A DNA stretch of 64,000 bases from an uncultured Collinsella sp. (GCA_905197665.1 CAJJZP010000005.1:1-64000), one strand, 5' to 3'. Positions 33,443 through 43,012 are shown, counted from the stretch's first letter. Notes: generated by a model not told the origin, from the sequence alone. Numbers and translations: made by a program.

Positions 33443-36440
33443 ATCGCTCGACCAGCACGCGATTGAGCCGCCCCTCCACCAAGCGCTCGTATAGACGCCG
33501 CGTCTCGGGCTCGGGCACGCCATTGACCTGCTCCCTCAGATGGTGCATATGCCCACTGTATAGCTCGACGATATCGCGCCTCCGCCCCGCCGCACTGTAG
33601 ACACGCATGGCGCAGCGCACCATATCCTCACGCGCCGTTTCCTGTCGAAGACCCGACTCCGCCAGCCAAATCGCCGACTGCAGATCGTTTTCTTCTAGAG
33701 CGGCATTTGCTCCCTTAATCATGCAATCGATGTACTTTGACTGCATAATGCGTCGCATACGCAAAAAGTAGGTGGGATTACAGCCATTGGGAACATACAG
33801 CGGTCCGGCATAAAGCTGCTCAATCTTAAGGCACAGCTCAACTAAATGGGGCCCGCGCGCACCCGTGCGATTTCCCAAAACCTCGCGGCTTATCTGGTCA
33901 AACAGCCGTACATCGGTCTTGACGTAGTCGCCGTTGAGTCCGATGCATTCATTTTGGATGAGCACACACGACTTGCCATCCGGCGTCGGTCCCAAAGCCG
34001 ACCGCAAGCGCGATATCGTCGAGTACAGGTTATTGCGGGCGCTATTGAACTCGGCATGGGGCCACAGCTCCATGGCCAGCGTCTCACGATCGACGAGCGC
34101 ATCCATGCCCAGTGCAAGCCGCTCGGCAAGTGTCGCCGCCTTCTTGCGGCGCCACATTTTGTCCGTGATGGGAAACCCGTCGCGCTCGGCGCGAAACGCA
34201 CCAAACATGCGAATCTCGATATGGTCGATGGTATCAACGGCTTCAACCTCGCCGGCCTGGAACAGGCGCTCGCCCTCCCCTTCCAAATCGTCGCGCAGCG
34301 AGTACCGCGACAGCTCGCGCACGGGAAGCTTCTTGCGTATCCTGGCCGCCGGCTCGCCCAGACAATGCATGGCAAGGCGCGCAAAGAGCCGATACGATGG
34401 CTCTAGAATCCCCGCACGATTCATGGACATCCAGGCCGCAAGGTCGCTGTCTCGGCCCGCACAGGCCAAATGCAGCGCCACCATCCAGGCTTCTGCGCCA
34501 CCAACCTGCGTCTGGCTTATATCGAGTAGCTCCGCTTCCTCGCGCACCGAAACCATCGAGGTGTTACGCAGATATGCCGCGCGCTCCAGCAGCAATGCGT
34601 TATCGCGCATATACGCAATCGACTCCTCGGCAAGTTTGAGCACTTGGACCGCACGGAACTTTGCATTAACCGGCCGTCCCTCTGCCAGCGACTGCCAGCC
34701 TTCTAGCAACAGGCCAAACAGCTGAATCTGGTTGTCGCGCATGCGCACGGCAAAACGATCGAGCTCGTTGAACGCCGCGTCGTCGGTTACCGGCAAGCCG
34801 GAAAGGAGCCGCCGTGCCGCCAACACCATGCGCACCCAGATAGCCATCGCCTTAAGCCCGCGTACGTCGAGCGCCTCCCGCACCACCGTCATCTCGTCGT
34901 CGCGCTCGTCGGTTCCCGCAAACGACCCGTCAAAGAGCTCCACCAGCATGCTATCGGCCCGTATAACAATCCCCGCGATGTCGAGCTCACAGTCGTAGGC
35001 CTTGCTCGTTTTGAGCTGCTGTAGAACGCCGCCGTCATCTCCCCGTTCGGTCAGGCATCGCTTGACCTCGATATGCGCAGACAACATATCGAGTGCGGTA
35101 TGGGATGTCTCGATTTCTGGCACGGCCAGGTTCGTAGGGAGCCCAAGCCCGTTGTCCCCATAGCAAACAGCCGTCAGTGTCTGGGCCACCCTCCATGAAA
35201 CAGGGTCTATTTCGCAGGCCGCCCGTTCGCCCCCGCGCTCGATAACCGATGCCATATAGCGAGCGAGCTTTGTATTGGACACGCTGACAGCTGCCAGATA
35301 TACGCCAAGCGCCTCGGCAGGCGTTGGCTCTGGAGCCGGATCGTCGGCATCGATCGTGCCCAGCGCTGCTCGGCAGATATCGGCCCCGTGCCCCGTCAGA
35401 GCCAGATCGACCCCATACTGCCCAGCAAGTTCAAGGACCGCATCACGGTCCAAAAAGGCGTCCGCCAGGCCCATCGCCGCATCGCATCGGCCCGCCTTAA
35501 GCAAAATCCGGGCCGCCCTCGGAACAAGTTCGGGGCGAACCTCGGCCACCAACTTACGCAAGCGCAAGCGTCCGTTATCCTCCGTGCCCAGACACGTAAA
35601 ACTCCGCTCGGCGGGGTCCAAGCCAAAGATCGGGTAGTCGCGTACGAAGTAGGACTGGTCGACCATCGATAGCCTCACCCCGCAAGCCTCGAGTTCTGCG
35701 ATATTGCCCTCGCCCATCAAAATCATGAGACATGCCACGCAAAACAGTGCATTATTGTCGAGCGAAGCTAGGTCGACAAGTGCCGCGCCATATACGTTGA
35801 CAATCTCGTTTTCGAGCAGACCGGCTACGTCGCCTTGGCCATACAGACCCGTCTGCAATGCCGAAACGAGCTCGGGCACGCCCTGCGTGAGCTGATAAAA
35901 GTCGAGCGATGTGCTGATCGAAAACGCCGATGCCCACGCCGAATACTCATAGGCATGCACCTTGAGCATCTGCGCATTGATCTTAACCGAATCGCCCAGC
36001 CCATGAATCAGTTGACGATTTGAAGGACGGCAGGAGATAAAGACTCCCACCCCCATAGCGCGCAGGCCTCGAATCCTGTCGATGAGGTCTTCGGTATCGT
36101 GCTGATCGAGGTTTGGCACATTATCAATCGCGATAAGGGAGTGCGGTTTGTCTTTGAGTTCTTCGGTAACCACCTCGAGCTGCATAAACACCTCGCGCCC
36201 AGTGGCGCGATCGGCCTCGATAATCCGCACGGGGCCTCGCGTCGGGTCGCATTTAACCTCATGGGTGTACTGCAGCAGCACCGAGGTCTTCCCAAACCCG
36301 TCGGGCGCATAAAGAACCACGATGCCGGCCTTTCGGCCCTTGGCGAGAAGCTCATTCATCAAGCGTTCGCGTCGCACCATATAGCCACCGCCCAGCGGCA
36401 TCAGCTCGAGGTCGTCCATACTGCCCAAATCGTTTACCAT
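33441..36440 (-). CDS. large STAND-type ATPase / BTAD-domain transcriptional regulator
   Basis: A 999-residue MalT/SARP-like regulator. An N-terminal NTPase has Walker A APDGFGKTSVLLQ (about residues 45-57) and Walker B-like SLIAIDN, then a winged-helix-like region. A long helical (TPR-like) middle spans about 300-730. From about 745 an OmpR-type winged helix (IEIRMFGAFRAERDG, then RRKKAATLAERL and NNLYSTISRLRSAL) is followed by a BTAD domain. The domain order differs from SARPs, in which the DNA-binding domain is N-terminal. No obvious target operon is adjacent; nagB lies 450 bases away in the same direction. The inducer is unknown. Confidence 0.88.
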   Translation of the reverse strand: MVNDLGSMDDLELMPLGGGYMVRRERLMNELLAKGRKAGIVVLYAPDGFGKTSVLLQYTHEVKCDPTRGPVRIIEADRATGREVFMQLEVVTEELKDKPHSLIAIDNVPNLDQHDTEDLIDRIRGLRAMGVGVFISCRPSNRQLIHGLGDSVKINAQMLKVHAYEYSAWASAFSISTSLDFYQLTQGVPELVSALQTGLYGQGDVAGLLENEIVNVYGAALVDLASLDNNALFCVACLMILMGEGNIAELEACGVRLSMVDQSYFVRDYPIFGLDPAERSFTCLGTEDNGRLRLRKLVAEVRPELVPRAARILLKAGRCDAAMGLADAFLDRDAVLELAGQYGVDLALTGHGADICRAALGTIDADDPAPEPTPAEALGVYLAAVSVSNTKLARYMASVIERGGERAACEIDPVSWRVAQTLTAVCYGDNGLGLPTNLAVPEIETSHTALDMLSAHIEVKRCLTERGDDGGVLQQLKTSKAYDCELDIAGIVIRADSMLVELFDGSFAGTDERDDEMTVVREALDVRGLKAMAIWVRMVLAARRLLSGLPVTDDAAFNELDRFAVRMRDNQIQLFGLLLEGWQSLAEGRPVNAKFRAVQVLKLAEESIAYMRDNALLLERAAYLRNTSMVSVREEAELLDISQTQVGGAEAWMVALHLACAGRDSDLAAWMSMNRAGILEPSYRLFARLAMHCLGEPAARIRKKLPVRELSRYSLRDDLEGEGERLFQAGEVEAVDTIDHIEIRMFGAFRAERDGFPITDKMWRRKKAATLAERLALGMDALVDRETLAMELWPHAEFNSARNNLYSTISRLRSALGPTPDGKSCVLIQNECIGLNGDYVKTDVRLFDQISREVLGNRTGARGPHLVELCLKIEQLYAGPLYVPNGCNPTYFLRMRRIMQSKYIDCMIKGANAALEENDLQSAIWLAESGLRQETAREDMVRCAMRVYSAAGRRRDIVELYSGHMHHLREQVNGVPEPETRRLYERLVEGRLNRVLVER

Positions 36441-36827
36441 GCCCGCTCCTCAACTCGACCGTATGGACACTGTAACCGCAAGACCATACAAGCCGCGCTA
36501 TGAATAGAGCGACCTTGTGTTCTAGGTTGTCTTTTGGTACGCAAGCGGCAAGTTTTTGTACAGCGAGGGCCGATTGTTATTAATCCCCCGACTAATCGGT
36601 CTTTAAGCAGGTAAATGAGCTTGTCAGCTTGTCCCATCTAAGCGGCAGTGTAACGCAAATGAACAAGGTTCAGCTATGTCATTCAACTCGCCTAGCACCC
36701 GCTACCGTCTACGACCTTTTAGTGGCATTTTTGCATAGAATCTGGTATGGAATGAATCAAGCTGTTAGGCATCCGGCATTCGTCAAGCTTGCGGCAAGAT
36801 TTTGGTCAAGCGGGCGGAGAGGGATAA
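36441..36827. other. intergenic gap with no recognised gene
   Basis: This AT-richer stretch between the BTAD regulator and the nagB terminator should carry the regulator promoter. I see no gene or strong repeat in it apart from a short CCGATTGTT..AATCGG inverted repeat near 36570-36600. Confidence 0.4.
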
Positions 36828-36856
36828 CAAAAAGGCCCCCGCAAAGCGGAGGCCTT
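36828..36856 (-). terminator. terminator of nagB
   Basis: An 11-bp stem with one mismatch (AAGGCCCCCGC/GCGGAGGCCTT, loop AAA) is followed on the minus strand by TTTTTGTT, 33 bases beyond the nagB stop. Confidence 0.88.
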
Positions 36857-36888
36857 AGGCAAGGCTATGTCGAGATGCAGGATTCGCG

Positions 36889-37617
36889 CTACTCGCAGAG
36901 CGAAAGGGCGGCCTCGTCGGCAACGACAACGCAGTTGGTGTGCAGCTGCAGGATCGAAGCCGGGCACGCGGGCGTAACCGGACCATAGCACATGTCATGC
37001 ACGGCCTGAGCCTTGGCCTCGCCGTTGGCGACGACTAGGATCATGCGGGCATACATGATGGTCTGGGTACCCATGGTGTAGGCCTGACGGGGAACATCGT
37101 CGATGCTGTCGAACAGGCGGCTGTTGGCCTGAATGGTGCTCTCGGTGAGGTCGACGCAGTGCGTGCCCTTGGAGAAGTGGTCATCGGGCTCGTTGAAACC
37201 GATGTGGCCGTTGTTGCCAATGCCGAGCAGCTGCAGATCCGGGTAACCGGCGGCGGCGACGATCTTGTCGTACTCAGAGCAGGCAGCGGCGGCGTCGGGG
37301 TTGGAACCGTCGGGCACATGCGTGTTGTTCAGGTCGATGTTGATGTGATCGAAGAAGTTCTCACGCATGAAGTAGTGATAGCTCTGGGGATCGTCGTGCG
37401 AAAGGCCGCGATACTCGTCCAGGTTGTAGGTGCTGACCTCGGCAAAGTCGACGTCGCCCTTCTCGTACCAAGCAGCGAGCTGCTTGTAGGCACCGATCGG
37501 GGTGGAGCCGGTGGCAAGACCCAGCACGCAATCGGGCTTGAGGATAACCTGGGCCGAGATGATATTGGCGGCCTTGCGGCTCATATCCTCGTAGTCTTTA
37601 GCTTTAATGATCTTCAT
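36889..37617 (-). CDS. nagB: glucosamine-6-phosphate deaminase
   Basis: A 242-residue enzyme converting glucosamine-6-phosphate to fructose-6-phosphate and ammonia. The family blocks are LGLATGSTPIGAYKQL, YNLDEYRGL with the catalytic Asp-Glu, and LLGIGNNGHIGFNEP with the ring-opening His. The ATG of MKIIKAKDYED is preceded by AAAGGA; the 55 upstream in-frame codons are not family-like. With glmM and a PTS IIA gene nearby it fits amino-sugar use, but the genes are not a single operon: a hairpin and a gap separate them. Confidence 0.95.
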   Translation of the reverse strand: MKIIKAKDYEDMSRKAANIISAQVILKPDCVLGLATGSTPIGAYKQLAAWYEKGDVDFAEVSTYNLDEYRGLSHDDPQSYHYFMRENFFDHINIDLNNTHVPDGSNPDAAAACSEYDKIVAAAGYPDLQLLGIGNNGHIGFNEPDDHFSKGTHCVDLTESTIQANSRLFDSIDDVPRQAYTMGTQTIMYARMILVVANGEAKAQAVHDMCYGPVTPACPASILQLHTNCVVVADEAALSLCE

Positions 37618-37817
37618 TACGCGTCCTTTCTCGTACAAGAGAGGCAAGGCTCCCCTTACAAGCACTTGCCCGCGGCCCGCGTCGGCCGCAACCAACGTGT
37701 GCGGCCACCAGGGCGAGGTCGCGTAATGTATGTGTCTCGTGTCTACCCGCGTCGAGGCCCCTGCCCGTCCACGGTGACCCAAAGCCGTTTAGCTTCGGAC
37801 AAATTCCATCTTGCCAC

Positions 37818-37847
37818 GGAGGGCGCCCTCTTTCAAGGGCGCCCTCC
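37818..37847. terminator. hairpin between PTS IIA gene and nagB
   Basis: A perfect 12-bp stem (GGAGGGCGCCCT, loop CTTTCA) lies 42 bases after the PTS gene stop. It lacks a T run, so it is a likely 3' end or processing hairpin. Confidence 0.5.
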
Positions 37848-37888
37848 ATAAACGTGTTTGAATTGTAGGCTAAAGGCAAAGCGCCCTG

Positions 37889-38386
37889 CTAGCGCTCACG
37901 CGCGACGATGAGTTGGTCCATCTCCTCGACATGCTCGCCAACGGAGCCTTTGATGCTCGAGAACTCAACGGAGTTGCACACCAAGATGGGAACCGTCACA
38001 TCATAACCCTCGGCAGCAATTGCCTCGCGATCGAACTCGATGAGCACATCGCCCTTATGGACGATGTCACCCACTTGCGCATGTACAGTAAAGTGCTTGC
38101 CCTCAAGCTGAACAGTGTCCAAACCAACATGGATGAGCACGTCTAAGCCATCGACCGTGTTGAGCGCAACGGCGTGACCCGTGGGAAAAATGGCCTCGAC
38201 CTTGGCGTCTGCCGGCGCAATCACACGCGTGCCGGTAGGCTGAATCGCCACGCCCTGGCCCAAAAGGCCGGTGGCAAATGTCTGATCATTGACCTCAGAC
38301 AACGGAATGACGTCGCCCGAGATGGGAGCATCCAGCGTAAGGACTCGACCACGCATACCAAAAGACCTTAGGACTTTAGTGAACAT
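37889..38386 (-). CDS. crr: PTS glucose-type EIIA component
   Basis: A 165-residue EIIA(Glc) protein that accepts phosphate from HPr and passes it to sugar-specific EIIB domains. It has the phosphorylated His in LIHVGLDTVQLEGKHF, the second active-site His region FPTGHAVAL, and the opening LDAPISGDVIPLSEV. The ATG of MFTKV has GGGGGAGC upstream. It is a stand-alone IIA without membrane domains, so it could serve several transporters or act as a regulator, as Crr does elsewhere. Confidence 0.9.
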   Translation of the reverse strand: MFTKVLRSFGMRGRVLTLDAPISGDVIPLSEVNDQTFATGLLGQGVAIQPTGTRVIAPADAKVEAIFPTGHAVALNTVDGLDVLIHVGLDTVQLEGKHFTVHAQVGDIVHKGDVLIEFDREAIAAEGYDVTVPILVCNSVEFSSIKGSVGEHVEEMDQLIVARER

Positions 38387-38453
38387 GCTCCCCCTCGGAC
38401 ATACCAATCAAAATAGCCTTAACAGTTTACCACTTGGCACCCGTTTTTGACCA

Positions 38454-39791
38454 TTAGGGAAGTTCGCGCTTGACAACCTCGACGATGTCGTCGACGACGC
38501 GCTGGGTCAGCTCGTGCGTCTCCGCCTCGGCCATAACGCGAACCAGCGGCTCGGTACCGCTCGGGCGCACCAAGATGCGGCCGCGACCGTTGAGTTCCTT
38601 CTCGGCGGCAGCGACGGCGTCCCAAATGGGCTGGCAATCGTCCAGGCCGGCCTTGTTGTCGGAATGCACGTTGACGAGTACCTGCGGGTACTTCTTCATG
38701 ATGCCGGCAAGGTCGGTGAGGGTGCGGCCGGTGCGCTTGAGCACGGCCAGCAGCTGCAGAGCCGTCACCAGACCGTCACCGGTGGTGTTGTGCTCCAGGA
38801 AGATGATGTGGCCGGACTGCTCGCCACCGATGACGGCGCCATCCGCGAGCATGCGCTCAAGAACATAGCGGTCGCCCACGGCGGTCTGGACCATCTCGAA
38901 GCCCTGCTCCTTCATTGCGATGGAGAAGCCCAGGTTGCACATAACGGTCGAGACGATCTCGGAATTGGCGAGCTTGCCGCGAGCGGCCAGGTCGGAGCCG
39001 CAGATGGCAAGAATGTAGTCGCCATCGATCTCGTTGCCCTCGCTGTCCACGAACAGCACGCGATCGGCGTCGCCGTCGTGGGCCAGGCCGATGTCGGCGT
39101 GGGTTCGCAGCACGAGCTCGCGCAGGGGCTCAAGGTGCGTAGAGCCGCACTCAACGTTAATGTCGGTGCCGCAGTAATCGGTGTTGATGGCATGGACCGT
39201 GGCGCCCAGGCGCTGCAGCGCGGCGGGCGTGGTCTGGCAGGAAGCACCGTGGCCGCAGTCGACGGCAACAACCAGGCCATCGAGTTTAAGGCCGTCGAGC
39301 GTGCTGATGGCATGATCGACATAGGCCTTGCGGGCGTCTTTCATCTTGATGATATGACCCACACCGGCGCCGGTCGGCAGCGTGTCGGCAGCCATGGCCT
39401 CCTCGGACATGACCCAGGCGCTGATCTCTTCCTCGACAGCATCGGGAAGCTTCATGCCCTTGCGGCTAAAGAACTTGATGCCGTTGAACTCCGGCGGATT
39501 GTGCGAAGCGGAGATGACGATGCCGCCGTCGAGCTCGTTTTGGACGGTGAGCAGCGCCACGGCCGGCGTAGGGATAACGCCGCAGCAATGCGGACGGCCG
39601 CCCTCTGCCATAATGCCAGCGGTCAGAGCACTCTCGAGCATGGTACCCGAAAGACGCGTGTCGCGGCCGATGCAGATGTCCGGGCCAAGGAACTTGGTCG
39701 CCGCGCGGCCCAGGCGAAACGCGAGGTCGCACGAGAGGTCGGCGTTGGCGACGCCACGGACGCCATCGGTACCGAAGATGTTCTGGGGCAT
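38454..39791 (-). CDS. glmM: phosphoglucosamine mutase
   Basis: A 445-residue alpha-D-phosphohexomutase converting glucosamine-6-P to glucosamine-1-P for peptidoglycan. Visible are the opening FGTDGVRGVAN, the phosphoserine loop VISASHNPPEFNG (about residues 98-110), the metal loop AHDGDADRVLFVD, EQSGHIIF and the phosphate-binding VRPSGTEPLVRVM. The ATG follows GGAG. It works upstream of MurT-GatD substrate synthesis. It lies downstream of rpsI-rplM but past their terminator. Confidence 0.97.
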   Translation of the reverse strand: MPQNIFGTDGVRGVANADLSCDLAFRLGRAATKFLGPDICIGRDTRLSGTMLESALTAGIMAEGGRPHCCGVIPTPAVALLTVQNELDGGIVISASHNPPEFNGIKFFSRKGMKLPDAVEEEISAWVMSEEAMAADTLPTGAGVGHIIKMKDARKAYVDHAISTLDGLKLDGLVVAVDCGHGASCQTTPAALQRLGATVHAINTDYCGTDINVECGSTHLEPLRELVLRTHADIGLAHDGDADRVLFVDSEGNEIDGDYILAICGSDLAARGKLANSEIVSTVMCNLGFSIAMKEQGFEMVQTAVGDRYVLERMLADGAVIGGEQSGHIIFLEHNTTGDGLVTALQLLAVLKRTGRTLTDLAGIMKKYPQVLVNVHSDNKAGLDDCQPIWDAVAAAEKELNGRGRILVRPSGTEPLVRVMAEAETHELTQRVVDDIVEVVKRELP

Positions 39792-39847
39792 AGGATCGCT
39801 CCTTCCCAAGTGGGCAAAACGAAGCCGCCCACCCTAGTCGAAAAGAA

Positions 39848-39883
39848 AAGCGGGACCCACCGAGCAGTCGGTAGGCCCCGCTT
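39848..39883 (-). terminator. terminator of rplM-rpsI operon
   Basis: A 16-position stem with two mismatches (starting AAGCGGG, loop GCAG) is followed on the minus strand by TTCTTTTC, 31 bases beyond the rpsI stop. Confidence 0.85.
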
Positions 39884-39913
39884 GTACATTGTATCTCGTA
39901 AGGAGATAAAACC

Positions 39914-40309
<396 letters not shown>

Positions 40310-40311
40310 CT

Positions 40312-40755
40312 TTAAGCCTCCAGCTCAATCTTCGTGGGGTTCTGGGCAGCGTGCGGATGCTCGGCACCAGCGTAGACCTTAAGCTTGGTCATCTGGGCAC
40401 GGCCGAGGGTGGTCTTGGGCAGCATGCCGCGAACGGCGCGCTCGATGACCTTCTCCGGGTGCTTCTCCATAGCCTGGCGGAAGCTCTCAGCCTTGAGGCC
40501 GCCGTTGTAGCCGCTGTGGCGATAATAGGTCTTCGTGTCGGCCTTGTTGCCGGTAAGCTGGACCTTATCGGCGTTGATGACGACAACGAAGTCGCCGCAG
40601 TCGCTGTTGGGCGTGAACTGGGGCTTGTTCTTACCGCGCAGGATCATTGCGATCTGGGTGGCAAGACGGCCCAGGACAGCACCATCGGCGTCGACGAGAA
40701 CCCAGTTGCGCTGGACCTCGCCCTGCTTGGCGTAGTGAGTCGATTTCGAAATCAC
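40312..40755 (-). CDS. rplM: 50S ribosomal protein L13
   Basis: A 147-residue L13, with WVLVDADGAVLGRLATQIA, FVVVINADKVQLTG and the conserved RAVRGMLPKTTLGR. The start codon is GTG preceded by GGAGGAG. It is the first gene of the rplM-rpsI operon. Confidence 0.99.
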   Translation of the reverse strand: MISKSTHYAKQGEVQRNWVLVDADGAVLGRLATQIAMILRGKNKPQFTPNSDCGDFVVVINADKVQLTGNKADTKTYYRHSGYNGGLKAESFRQAMEKHPEKVIERAVRGMLPKTTLGRAQMTKLKVYAGAEHPHAAQNPTKIELEA

Positions 40756-40821
40756 TTAGACTCCTCCATGTACAGTACGTGTTGTTACAGAGATTCACGG
40801 GGCTCTGCAAGTAACCCGTCC

Positions 40822-40849
40822 ATATTACCCCGCTCGCCGCCCGAGTCAA
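40822..40849 (-). promoter_or_regulatory. promoter of rplM-rpsI
   Basis: On the minus strand TTGACT and TAATAT are 16 bases apart, about 65 bases before the rplM start, leaving a leader that could carry autoregulation. Confidence 0.75.
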
Positions 40850-40912
40850 CAGGTATTTTGGCTCCGACCAGAGTTTCTGCACATGTCATCCATGGGTCAT
40901 GACGTCGCGACA

Positions 40913-41791
40913 CTAGCGCTCGACAAATGCCTCGATATCACTCAGTAGGCGCTTTGCCTCCTGGCGGCCCTGAATATACAGGTCGAGGAGCTTTGCCGGA
41001 TCATGCTCAACGTGACCGACCTCGACCGGCTTTTGTGGAGCAACGACCAGCGCGCGGCCCTCGCGCTCATACTTCCACAGATGCATGCGCTGGATGTTAT
41101 AGCGGTCGTGGCGCGTCTCGATAGCCTCAAGCAGGTAGGGGTAGTCGGCATAGCGAGCGCGTGCGGCGGGCATAAACTCGTAGGGCTTTTTCTCGTACGA
41201 GCGATCCTGCGTGACAATGACGACTGCACGGTCGAAGCCGGCCTCCTCCAGCACGTGCTCGATGGGGACCGAATCGGCTACGCCGCCGTCGACGTATTTG
41301 TGCCCATCGATCTCGACCGGCGGCGTCACCAGCGGCAGCGACGTCGAGGCGCGCACGGCATCGAGGTCGAGCACGGCGCTTTTGACCGGCAGGTATGCAG
41401 CGGTTCCAAAGAGCATGTCCGTCGCGACGGCGTACATCTTGGTGGGGCTCGCGTCGAACGCTTCGTTGTCAAAGGGATCCAGGCGGTCCTGGACATCGTT
41501 GAAGATAAAATCGTAACCCACGATGGAGCCCGTGGACGCAAACGATGCGGCGCCCATGAAGCGGTTGTCATTGCAGAAAGCCAGGTTGATGCGGTTGGCA
41601 CGGCCGATCTGATGCGACTTGTAGTTCACGCCGTTGAGAGCGCCGGCCGATACGCCATATACCGCCGGAATCTCGACGCCGGCCTCCATGAGAACGTCGA
41701 GTACGCCTGCGGTAAATTGCCCGCGGAAGCTGCCGCCCTCCAAAACGAGCGCGACCTTGCCGGCGTTCTTTGCCTTATCTTCTGCAGCCAT
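40913..41791 (-). CDS. patatin-like phospholipase (RssA/YjjU type)
   Basis: A 292-residue serine hydrolase with the Ser-Asp dyad of patatins. The oxyanion motif is LVLEGGSFRGQF, the nucleophile elbow GVSAG (about residues 45-49) and the Asp is in YVDGGVADSVP. No signal peptide is present, so it is cytosolic. The start ATG follows AGGAGG. It probably hydrolyses acyl esters of lipids; the true substrate is unknown. Upstream is a repeat-rich gap leading to tmRNA. Confidence 0.9.
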   Translation of the reverse strand: MAAEDKAKNAGKVALVLEGGSFRGQFTAGVLDVLMEAGVEIPAVYGVSAGALNGVNYKSHQIGRANRINLAFCNDNRFMGAASFASTGSIVGYDFIFNDVQDRLDPFDNEAFDASPTKMYAVATDMLFGTAAYLPVKSAVLDLDAVRASTSLPLVTPPVEIDGHKYVDGGVADSVPIEHVLEEAGFDRAVVIVTQDRSYEKKPYEFMPAARARYADYPYLLEAIETRHDRYNIQRMHLWKYEREGRALVVAPQKPVEVGHVEHDPAKLLDLYIQGRQEAKRLLSDIEAFVER

Positions 41792-41877
41792 ATTGACCTC
41801 CTGCGATTGCGTTTTGACTTTCTTCTACCCAGTTTTGGGATGGAGGGCGCATGGGTTTTGGAGTTGAGGGGGCGGCT

Positions 41878-42092
41878 GGCGGAAAGCACGTCCCGTTCTG
41901 AGGGGCGATTCCGGGATGCGCTTTCCGCCTGGGTTGCCATGGGGAAAGCATGTCCCACTCTACGGCTCGATTCCGGGTCGCAGCTTCCACTTGAGGCGTC
42001 ATCCGGAAAATGTACCCCATTCCGAGCTTAGATTCCGGGATGCGGTTTCCGCCTGGGCAGTCATTGGGAAAACGCGTCCCACTCTGCGTCAC
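41878..42092. repeat. imperfect 62-bp tandem repeats (about 3.5 units)
   Basis: GATTCCGGG recurs at 41907, 41969 and 42031, exactly 62 bases apart, with the flanking blocks GGAAA..GTCCCACTCT and TTTCCGCCTGGG also repeating. The last unit is cut off before GATTCCGGG. The units diverge by several bases each. The gap has no supported gene; frames across it are repeats, not a protein family. The unit is too long and degenerate for a CRISPR. Confidence 0.7.
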
Positions 42093-42096
42093 TGAG

Positions 42097-42145
42097 GCGT
42101 TTTCTTTACGCCCGCGCCCTGCATAGAGTTCGATTCCCCGCGGTA
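42097..42145 (+). repeat. 49-bp direct repeat, copy 1
   Basis: This begins GCGTTTTCTTTACGCCCGCG and contains AGAGTTCGATTCCCCGCGG. It matches copy 2 at 46 of 49 positions. The second part resembles a tRNA/tmRNA T arm, including that of the neighbouring ssrA, although in the opposite orientation. Confidence 0.7.
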
Positions 42146-42306
42146 CGGGGATCCGTTGATGCTGGGCGAGGCCAGCTGAAATTCGATAAACATCGCATCT
42201 ATATTGGGCTGAGGCTTTGCGCGAAGAATCCGCGTATTTGCTTCGCAAATCCGCACCGGCTTCGGCCGCCTGCCGGCGTCCTCGCCCGCGGGCTAAAAAC
42301 GCTTAC

Positions 42307-42355
42307 GCGTTTTCTTTACGCCCGCGCCCTGCACAGAGTTCGGTTCTCCGCGGTA
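42307..42355 (+). repeat. 49-bp direct repeat, copy 2
   Basis: This is the partner of the repeat 210 bases upstream, ending just before the tmRNA terminator. It carries AGAGTTCGGTTCTCCGCGG. The two copies bracket 161 bases without a gene. Confidence 0.7.
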
Positions 42356-42367
42356 TCTATATGTAAT

Positions 42368-42400
42368 AAAAAAGCAGGTAGAGACACTTCTCTACCTGCT
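42368..42400 (-). terminator. terminator of ssrA
   Basis: A perfect 10-bp stem (AGCAGGTAGA with TCTACCTGCT) is followed on the minus strand by TTTTTT, 10 bases beyond the tmRNA 3' end. Confidence 0.9.
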
Positions 42401-42409
42401 TGTAACTAT

Positions 42410-42773
42410 TGGTGGAGGCGCGGAGAATCGAACTCCGGTCCACGAAAGCCCCCTGATTGGCATCTCCAAGCTCAGTCGCTGGTTTTGTCTCGGACGCTTT
42501 GCGCGCAGCGACACGCTCGCGGCGTCCTAACCGGTTCGGTCTTAGCCTGCGCCATACCGATTACGTGCGCAGGAGCATTCCCCTAAAATGACGTCGCGCC
42601 GGTGTCGGGGAAATCACCGGGTTGACGCGCCGCTATAAATTAAGCAGCGAGAGCCATAGGCTCAAAAGAAGAGTTGTTGTCAATTCAATTTGACGGTACC
42701 CCTGTTTAACGAGGCGAGGAGACCTCGGCTTGCTTCCTCTCTCAGAGCTATCGTGTCGAAACCAGTCGCCCCC
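42410..42773 (-). ncRNA. ssrA: tmRNA (transfer-messenger RNA)
   Basis: This 364-base RNA rescues stalled ribosomes. Its 5' end GGGGGCGACTGGTTTCGACACG is the universal tmRNA opening, and the acceptor GGGGGCG pairs with CGCCTCC before an encoded ACCA. The T arm is CGGAGTTCGATTCTCCG. The tag frame reads DNNSSFEPMALAA then TAA, ending with the proteolysis signal ALAA; the exact resume codon is not certain. The pseudoknot region (GGACGCCGCGAGCG onward) follows. Confidence 0.96.
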
Positions 42774-43012
42774 GAATGTCGGGAAAGTCTGGATGGCATT
42801 GGGCACGCAAGCACCCAACACCCGTCGACTTTTCAAGGAGCATGCAGGGCGAGCCCCGCTTGTGGAGTGTTATCTTACCACGTTCTGAAAGCGGACAGCT
42901 GTTCTATGCACGAGCTGTGAAGACCCCAATGTGCGCCGCACTTCGCACTTTTGCCACCGATCGCGTAACGTATATTTTCGCCAAGCAAAATTGACCCGTC
43001 GAAAGGACCGTT

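Noticed and set aside
41878..42092. CRISPR array
   Set aside because: Units are 62 bases with diverged repeats and no unique spacers; no cas genes are present.
41775..42248. 157-codon minus-strand frame across the 62-bp repeats
   Set aside because: Its sequence simply follows the repeats, overlaps the patatin start and has no ribosome-binding site.
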